This document shows positions 57,116 to 64,000 of a DNA stretch of 64,000 nt, in pieces (the first letter of the stretch is position 1; every line of letters starts with the position of its first letter). The position numbers were made by a program, and so were the translations under genes. The notes below the pieces were generated by a model. It ran no database searches. It saw only the letters and a list, made by a program, of their open reading frames with translations, and was not told where the DNA came from. Source of the DNA: Galbula dea (taxonomy: Eukaryota; Chordata; Aves; Piciformes; Galbulidae); contig VWZX01002867.1 in the NCBI GenBank assembly GCA_013399015.1, positions 1,225,368 to 1,289,367 on the forward strand, read 5' to 3'.

Positions 57116-59079
57116 GCGGTCGGATGTGGGGGTTAGAGGAGCAGAGGAGGGGGTCTAGGAGTATGTGGGGGGTTTTTTGGGGGGGGATGCCCACATGTGT
57201 GTGTCAGGCTTGGGGACAACACTTTGTACTCATCCTTCAGCCTATACCCACGCAGGGGTTGTCCCAAAGTGACCAGTCCAAAGAATGGCCCTGGTCCAAG
57301 GCAGGCACCAGCAAGGGGCTGTGTGTTTAGGGAACCCCAGGATGCCTCTGCTCTGTTACCCTCCCACCCCCAGCACCTCCACAGGGCCTGCTTTTTGGGG
57401 GGCATTTTCTCCAAAGCCATCTACTCTATTTGGTTGGTTGTTCTTTTTTCTTCTTTTACTTTTTACCCTGATAATCCTTCCTACAGAATCACTTAACGCT
57501 ACTAGGAAAAAAATAATGTTCCTTCCCTCCTCCCCCCCTCCAAAAAAAAAAGAAGAGGAAAAAAACCATCATGGAATAAAGGCTAATTCCAGGTGCAAGG
57601 AGAGAACAAAGCAACTCTTTCGCAGCTGTGCTAAACCCCACACTAGGAATCTCCTCTTTCCATAGGGAGAAAGCTTGACCCCCTAAAGATATTTTAGGGG
57701 AGAAAAAGCTGGTTTTAGAGTGCTTCTCTACCTCCCAAAACCTGGGGTGAAGTCCCTCCTGCAGCACAACCATCACAGAGGGAAAAACGTGGGCAAGGTT
57801 TTCCCATTTTCTCTCTTTTCCCTTGTTTTCTGGACTCCTTTCTCCTCTAAAGTTTCCCTTACCCCAAATTTCACTCATTCCCTTCCAACAGTGACCTGTT
57901 TACACTCCAATTTCCTTTGTGCTTCAGTCAATGAGGAATCAGAGCAGTAGTAAACCATGTGAATGTACAAACCCTGCAGGTCTGCCTGGCTCTTCGGGAG
58001 ATTACAGGCTCCTCCACCGAGAGCTTTTGCCCACAAAAGGAAAGTGTTGAAAGGGAGCAAGATGCCAAACGCTGAGCACGGAGTTTGCTCACAGAACTCC
58101 TGGAGAGGAGAAAGCCACTCGCTGGGACCCAAGGTGGATCCTTCCACACTGGGAAGTTATCAAGCAGGGAGAAAAAAAGTCTGCAAAAATCTGATTTTTG
58201 ATTTCTTTTTTAACTATTGTTATCAATGGTTCGAGCATGTAAATGCAGATGGGGATAGAAACATTTTGGAGGGGTAGTTTTGGAGAGCGTTTTTGTAAAG
58301 AAAAGCAGAATGAGACTGACCCCCAAATTCAAACTTTGAAATCAAAGTAACAGGAAGATGATTTCTGCTCCCCCCACCCAAAAAAACCCCAACCCAAACG
58401 GAAAAAAAACCCCAAAACAGCCTTTTGCATTTTTATGTAAATTGTTCAATCGATTCCTGCTTCATTAGCATTTTAAAGGACTGGAATTATATATATATAA
58501 AACTATTCTAAACTGGTAAATGAATGTGCTTTCTAAAGGGAATTTCAGGTTCTATCCCACAATAGGTTGGATCCTTGAATCCGCAGTTCAGATTGGATCC
58601 CTGAGCATGACCCATCCCCACCACTGCCGAGCTTTTGGGGTCCACACTCCTGTTTGTCACCAGGAGCTCCTCTGTGGGGTCAGAGGAGGGAAACTCGGGG
58701 AGAATGAGCTGGACCCCCCACTTCCCCTGCCCTGCTCCAGGAGCTCAGAGCTCGTTTTCGTTGAGTTTTATGCCTAAATCTGAAGAAATTCTTTTCCCTG
58801 CAACCCTTCTCCATCCCTGCCCACTACGCTAGGAAAAGCATCCCCGAAACCAAGAGGAAAGGCTCTCTAAAGATTCCAACCGCCTTTCTGCTAAAAATAA
58901 TACTAAACAAAATAATACTACTAATAATAATAATTCCTATTTGCTTCCAAAACCTGATTAGGTTTAAAGTACACAGCTCAGCCCAATCCGGCAGCAGCAT
59001 CCCGGGCATTCAGTGGTCTGTTTGTAATCTCAAGCCTTTTTCATTAACATAAACACTACTTCAACAAAAATATACACGG
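57116..59079. other. Right-flank unique sequence with simple-sequence patches
   Basis: No exon is recognised. Contents include G-rich runs at 57149-57187, A/C-rich low complexity at 58371-58422, an (AT)n run at 58487-58499, a candidate paired SOX-like site at 58214-58229, and an AAT-type microsatellite at 58902-58934. The 129-codon minus frame at 57489-57878 has no recognisable family. Confidence 0.5.
58214..58229. promoter_or_regulatory. Inverted pair of SOX-like sites
   Basis: The sequence CTATTGTTATCAATGG places an ATTGTT-type site head to head with a CATTGAT-type site on the opposite strand, two bases apart. Paired, closely spaced SOX sites are known in vertebrate enhancers. Here the call rests on a 16-bp motif only. 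Confidence 0.2.
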
Positions 59080-59560
59080 CCACCTACTAAGCCAAGGGAA
59101 GGCAACGAGGAGCCGCCGGCCGCGGGTATTCCGCCAGGACTTAAGGGGCGCGGGGCAGGAGCTGCGTGGTAAATCCACCGGGAATTGATGTTAAACCGTG
59201 TCCTCTCCTCCGTGTCCCTGTCCCGGGGAAAGATTAAGGAAACAAGCCACCACCGAAGCGAATCTCCCCTACTCAAACCTAAACCTAAGCCCCGGGTGCT
59301 GTGATTTCCTTCCTCCGTTTCGCCGCGTTAACGGGAACGGGATGCTCGCCCGGGGGGTGGACGGTACTGGGGGGCAGGTACCACCTGAAGGTACTGGGAT
59401 GCAGGTACCGGCTGCAGGTACCAGGGTGCAGGTACCAGGATGCCGGTACCGGATGCAGGTACCGGGATGCGGGTACCGGGATGCAGGTACCCACGGCCCC
59501 GACGGGCCGGACCGGGCAGTGCCCGGGACCAGGCTGCTCTGCCCACGGGAGCGTTTCCTT
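59080..59560. promoter_or_regulatory. CpG-dense block (CpG-island-like)
   Basis: CpG density jumps here relative to the rest of the window; for example 59100-59170 includes 'gaggagccgccggccgcggg' and 'aaggggcgcggggcagg'. A second CpG-rich part, from about 59320, is largely the KpnI-site minisatellite. Such blocks usually mark unmethylated promoters or regulatory regions of vertebrate genes. No exon or splice structure could be assigned, so promoter function and strand are unknown. Confidence 0.5.
59363..59492. repeat. Minisatellite, 13-14 bp unit with a KpnI site, ~10 copies
   Basis: About ten units of the form GGTACCGGGATGCA follow one another, each beginning GGTACC or GGTACT. Variation lies mainly in the second half of the unit. 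The 13/14-base length alternation lets several frames stay open and read as V-P-G/Y-R-D-A-G-type repeats, which are translation artefacts. The repeat lies inside the CpG-dense block. Confidence 0.95.
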
Positions 59561-59689
59561 CCCGACTCACCCTTGTTTTCCAGGGAAAAATTACATTGTC
59601 TGTATCCTATTATTGGTTTTGCAGGAAATTAATTTCCCTTTGCGTACTTTTTTTTTGTTTGTTTGCTTTGGTGCTTTCTCCTCATCCTC

Positions 59690-60336
59690 CCCTTTTCTGC
59701 CTTTCTCGCTTTTCTTTCCTTTTTCTTACTTTTAATCTTTATTTTTCTCTCTTTCTCCCTACCTTCCTTTTTTTTCCCACTTCCTTCCTTTCTTTCTATA
59801 TGCTTCTTTCCTTTCTTTCTTTCTTTCTTCTTTCTTTCTTCATTATTTCTTCTTTCTTTCTTTGTTCTTTTTTCCCGTTTTTCCTTCTTTTTTTTTCTTC
59901 CCAGTTTCTCCTTTCTCTCTTTTTTATTTATACTTCCTTTCTTATTTTTTGTTTTCCTCTTTTTTGCTTCCCCATTTCCCTGATTCTCTATTTCTTTCCT
60001 CTCTCTTGCTCTTCGTTTCTCTATCTTCATTTCTGTTTTTCTCTGTTCTTTCTCTTTGTTTCCTCTTTTTCATAATCTGTCTTTCTAGTTCTTGTTCTTT
60101 ATCTCTTTTTCCTTCTACTCTAGTCTCCTTTTCTTCTTTCTCTTTCTTTCTCTTTCTCTTTTTTCTCTCTTTCTCTTTTTTTCTCCCTTTCTTTCCCTTT
60201 CTTTCTCTTTCTTTCTTTCTCCTTCTTTCTTTCTTTCTCTTATCTCTCTGGTTTCTCTTTTTCTCTCTGTAGTTCTGTATGCCGTTCTGTCTGTTCTGCC
60301 TTTCTTCTTCCTCACTCGCCTCTTTTTTCTCCTTCT
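59690..60336. repeat. Long polypyrimidine (T/C) tract, ~650 bp
   Basis: The plus strand is almost entirely T and C, built from TTTC, CTTT, TCTC and TTCC units, with only scattered A and G. Read in any plus frame it gives Phe/Ser/Leu-rich chance proteins of up to about 210 codons, and in minus frames Lys/Glu/Arg-rich ones. None are genes. Mirror-like TTTC blocks could in principle adopt triplex (H-DNA) structure. Confidence 0.96.
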
Positions 60337-63300
60337 CTCCCCTCCAGGAGAGTCTCTGTCTACACTCATTTATCTATTTCAACCTTTTAAGGCTTCTCTT
60401 TTTTCCTCTTCTGGGGCTGCGAGGCCAAACCAGACCCTGGATTCCTCTCCAGCTCTGCTCCCAAACCTCTTCCCGATGTAAAGAAAATGCCGTTTCCCCA
60501 TTTCACCACCCTCTCGATGTGGGTTAATCGCAGCCCTTTACACTGAGTCGAGAGTGTTGGAATACCCCCGTAGGTCAGAGCCCCCCTCCCAGGCAGATTT
60601 CGATATGCTTTAAGGGCTCAGCACCATACTCTGAGGACATGGCCCGGGATGCGGTGAGAGGGACCGGGGAGGGCGAGAGAGACCTCTGCCTCCCACCCAG
60701 CCCCGCGGCTGCGACCCCCGCTTCTGGAGGGAAACACCGCTCAGGGAGGAGGAAAAGTCCTTGAACCCCCAAGTGCTTTGAAAGAAACATCCAAATTCGA
60801 TCGTATCCAAAGGAGAAACGAATTACCGTGCAAGAAAAAAAATCTTTATACTGCTACCTAAGCCCTCGGGCAGTATCTTTGCGTACAGGTAGCCAGCAAA
60901 AGCTGCTGAAAAAACCCCATATTTTTTGCTTCCAGCACCCAGGGAGGATTTCCCTCACCCATGGATTGTAAGGGGGTTAGATGCAAGATGATTTTTGCGG
61001 ATTTTACGAGATGAGATTTAAGGGAGATGAAAAGCACGGAGCTGTGCACTAGGTGCTTTATCACACAGAGATGCTGCGAATAGAAGAAGCAAAACCAGTT
61101 CTGGATTCGTTATCCGAATTTTTCGTGAGTTCTGCACCAGGCTTGGTAGGATTTTTTTTACCTCCCTCCCCTTCTCTCGCACACCCACATCTCTTCCCCA
61201 CGAATCCAGATGCCCAGCAGGAAGGTGGATGTGCACGTTCCCGTTTCTCACCAAAAAAAATGATTCTCAGAAGCCTGGTTCTCACAAAACCCAACTGCTT
61301 TGGTGCAGAAATCGGTTAAATTCAGGCTATAATAACACGGCTGCGGAAAACCTTCCCACCTTGGCTCGGGAATTTCAAATATTCACTGAGCATCTTTCCC
61401 GGACCCAACACACTCTTCCCTGCAGGATATTTTTTAAAGCCTCCCCCATAAAAAAAAAATACCGCTTGTAATATTTAACCAGGGACCGGTTGTGAACGAG
61501 GAGCTCTTCTGGCTTTCTGAGGAGGTGTGAAAAGTGATTAACCAATATTTGGTGGTTTTGAACTCTCCGTGCTGGTAACTGCCAAGCAAAGGGGGCTCCC
61601 GAATTTGCAGCACCCCGACATGTGGCTCCAGAGCCCACTAGTGCATTACAGAGTGGCTGGAGTTCACCAGTTAAGTGGTACATCATTAACTGGGATTTTA
61701 CTCATTGAAATAACAACAATAACGATGCAAAACACGGTTGTTTGGTTTTGATTTTGGTTTTGGTTGGGGTTTTTTTGCGTGTGTGTGACAGGAGAACTTC
61801 CAAGGAAAGCTATCCCCAGGTCTTTACGAAGATGCGAGCAGGGAGAGGGGAACTGCGGTTGTTCTCAGAAGGGATTTTTCCCGTTATTTGTGAACACTAA
61901 TCCCGAATCTTCCCTGCTGGTTAAGGAATGGGGAGAACGGAGTTTAGATGCAGGATTTCTTACGGAAACAAGGTATAAAAAATAATAAAAATCAGGAGGT
62001 TGCCCTGGGACACAGGCTGTGGCTGTGGGGGCTGCCCTGGGTCTGGACAGGGGGTTCTTCCCTGGGCAGGCTGCAGCCCCTCTGAGTCGGGCCGTGGGCC
62101 TTTGCCATGGCCAATGCAGCCCCACCACCATCACCACCACCTCCTGTTGGGGGGCTGCAAGGTCATTCTGCAGCCCTGCACCTCTCCCTGTACCAAAGGA
62201 CCCGAAAAAACGGCTCACGGATGGGGTTATTCCGACCTCGAGGGATGGTCTGGGGATCCCTCCAGTAAAAGCCGCTTTTTTTGCAAGTAGGGCAAACCTG
62301 GTCCACGAGTTCCATGGGCAGAGACCAGAGGGACAAAGCTCTTCTGCTGCTCCAGGAACCTCCTAGCACTTGGGCAGGTAGGGACCTCCCTGCAGCAGGT
62401 CTCTGGCAAGGCCCGGAGACGGTGCTGCTCTCCCGTAGGAGCTTTGCCTTTAGCATCCTTCGCTGGCAGCCAACCCTTCTTGCCTCATCCTTCCCCACGG
62501 GGCACCCCCGAGTCCTGCGTGGGTGGCTCTGTCTCCGCAGCCCCCTCTCCTCGCTCGCCAAGGCTGGTGGCTGCTGGGGACCACCACGCTGGGGACTGCA
62601 GGGACACTTGTCCTGAGAAGCACCAAGGTGTTGCACCTCCTTTTCCTCCCAGCCCAGGTGATGCTCCTTCCTTTGTGGTCTCTGGGATGACCGTAGACCT
62701 TTTTCCCTCCGAGAAGCCCACCTGGACCCGCAGCTTCGGGGATCGACACGGTCTTTAGGATCTTGTAGACCTCCCCCCAGATCCCTCCTCACCGGGTTTT
62801 ACCTCTCTGGAATCCCGTTTGCCCGCACCCTGAACCCAGGGGACTAGGGTACCCCGGGTCGGCACTGTTGTACCCCAGGACTGAGCACCAAGGCGCAGCA
62901 CAGTGGGGCTGGATCCTTCCCAAAAACCCATCGGGTTTATTTTCAGCATCTGTCTCTAGTTTTAATTGTTGACAAACTTCACGCTTGGATATTATTTATC
63001 CCGACAATTTACAGTACCCTCGGTTTTTAGTACCCGTGGAGGAAAATAACTTTTTCTTCTTTAATTTGGGCTATTCTGTTCTAATTTCTCTCACCTCTCC
63101 ATGCGGAAGGATTTTGTGTGATAACCCAGAAAAGGGAACCGGTGGCCCTCGCCTGCCCGACACTAGAAATTCTCTTTTTCCCTAGCTTCGGCACATAGGG
63201 GCGATTTCGACGGGGTTTTGGTTTAAAGAAAGAAAACAACGAAAAAGAAAAGTTCAGTAAGCATGGAAATAAGGCTGAGCCCCAGGGAAGTTCCTCGCTC

Positions 63301-63825
63301 TCCCCATTTGGAGTGGACACCCCTACCCTGTCCCTCTCTGGGACACTTCAGGGGCTGGAGGTGATTCGCGATACCAAAAAATCTCAGCGGACCGAAAGGT
63401 TTTTCAAGCATCTTCGTCCCCATTTCCCCGCTAACCTGTTGGAATTTGGAGCTAGAAAAGCTGGAAATGGCTACTGATTTTGTCTGCTTGCCACACTTCT
63501 CTGCCAGGGATCTGGGAGAGGGAAGCATCCCTTCCCTAGGGTCCTGCTTACTTTGGGGGCATCCCCCTAGGAGCCCCCCAGGGAAGAAAACTTGTCCGAG
63601 AAAATATGGATGGCTCAGCAATGCCAGCCTAGATTTACACCTGGATTTACGGCTGGATTTACACTTGGGGCCGCCTTTAAGGGCGAATTTGTTCGCCGAG
63701 TGGTGAACCGGGAGCATCACTTGCCAGGTCCCGGCTCAGCCTCGCTGCTTCTCTCGGTACCCAGATCTTAGGGGCTGAATCCCAGCCAGTTAAAAAGCAT
63801 CCCTCTGGAAAAGTATTCCAGCTAT
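60337..63825. other. CpG-moderate right flank, no exon identified
   Basis: This sequence has moderate to high CpG (especially 60640-60720 and 62000-62900) and no CR1. Large overlapping frames on both strands at 62000-62800 (up to 209 codons) reflect GC-rich, stop-poor sequence. None shows a recognisable domain, and both strands are open over the same bases. A short direct repeat lies at 63631-63666. No tRNA or small RNA is recognised. Confidence 0.45.
63631..63666. repeat. Three imperfect copies of a 12-bp unit
   Basis: AGATTTACACCT, GGATTTACGGCT and GGATTTACACTT follow directly at 63631-63642, 63643-63654 and 63655-63666. This could be a short microduplication or a cluster of identical factor sites in promoter-proximal DNA. 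Confidence 0.85.
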
Positions 63826-63880
63826 CCGTCCCTGAGCAGGGATATAAATACGCGGAGAGATTTTTTGAAGATCTCTGTGG
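63826..63880 (+). promoter_or_regulatory. Possible TATA-box core promoter
   Basis: TATAAATA at 63842-63849 sits in 'cagggatataaatacgcgg', flanked by CpG-containing sequence at the right end of the CpG-rich zone. If functional on the plus strand, transcription would start near 63870-63880 and the transcript would run out of the window. Only one motif supports this; no initiator or downstream exon can be confirmed. Confidence 0.25.
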
Positions 63881-64000
63881 GAAGCGATTGTGTCTAAGTG
63901 GTAGCTCTCGGAGGTTATTATCGCTGGAACCGATTTGTATTGCGAGGGACTGAGTCCTGCCAGAAAATTCCTCAAAAATCCTACACTGTAGAAGGCTGTA
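63881..64000. other. Window edge, no feature assigned
   Basis: CpG-containing unique sequence continues to the edge. It might be the 5' untranslated region of a gene lying to the right, but nothing in it proves transcription. Confidence 0.3.

Noticed and set aside
59198..59735. Frames with V-P-G/Y-R-D-A-G repeats that look like a structural repeat protein
   Set aside because: They come from the 13/14-bp KpnI-site minisatellite. Different frames stay open at once and no flanking exon structure is visible.
59440..60272. Phe/Ser/Leu-rich frames of 106-211 codons resembling membrane proteins
   Set aside because: They are translations of the polypyrimidine tract; the apparent hydrophobicity is a composition artefact.
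62000..62800. Large frames on both strands, up to 209 codons
   Set aside because: Both strands are open over the same GC-rich bases and no domain or splice context is recognisable, so this is low stop density and not coding.
1..64000. CRISPR arrays, operons, prophage or defence islands
   Set aside because: The repeats seen are CR1, microsatellites and minisatellites of an avian genome. There are no spaced identical repeats with unique spacers and no prokaryotic gene organisation.

Overview
The window looks like nuclear DNA from a bird. The strongest evidence is about 22 truncated copies of CR1, the dominant LINE of birds. They are recognisable by the conserved 3' end (the 'ttggaagggacctt...gtccaacc' block and its complement) and, in several copies, by the terminal ATTCTATG-type octamers. 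Together they cover roughly 6.3 kb, about 10% of the window. They fall into at least four 3'-UTR types, and two copies of one type differ by only about 4%. That density and recent activity would suit a CR1-rich lineage such as woodpeckers and their relatives (Piciformes), but this placement is inference. There is no bacterial, phage, plasmid or CRISPR signature. Two N bases (9384 and 48048) show it is a draft vertebrate assembly.

I found no intact protein-coding gene, rRNA or tRNA. Nearly all open frames are short chance frames, frames through CR1 3' ends, or frames through simple repeats. Two minus-strand stretches are worth keeping as weak candidates: 1937-2650, a 238-codon frame with a good start context broken by two adjacent stops (possible processed pseudogene), and 19870-20382, 171 open codons. 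I recognise neither protein.

Layout: 1-3.7 kb holds the possible pseudogene in unique sequence. From 3.7 to 56.5 kb the sequence is CpG-poor, gene-poor DNA peppered with CR1 fragments in both orientations. It also holds one ancient palindromic repeat (about 6.0 kb), short exact tandem duplications (18.06, 30.60 and 55.93 kb), a degenerate minisatellite (50.4 kb) and homopolymer or dinucleotide runs. Several unique patches rich in homeodomain-like sites or retaining CpGs (9.7, 34.1-34.4, 42.4-42.6 and 49.5-49.8 kb) could be conserved non-coding elements.

From about 56.9 kb to the right edge the character changes. CR1 stops, CpG rises, and a compact candidate enhancer appears at 56.9-57.1 kb. 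There is a CpG-dense block at 59.08-59.56 kb containing a KpnI-site minisatellite, a polypyrimidine tract of about 0.65 kb at 59.69-60.34 kb, and a TATA-like motif at 63.84 kb. This resembles the 5' flank of a gene, perhaps a developmental regulator, whose body would lie to the right of the window. No exon of such a gene could be identified.
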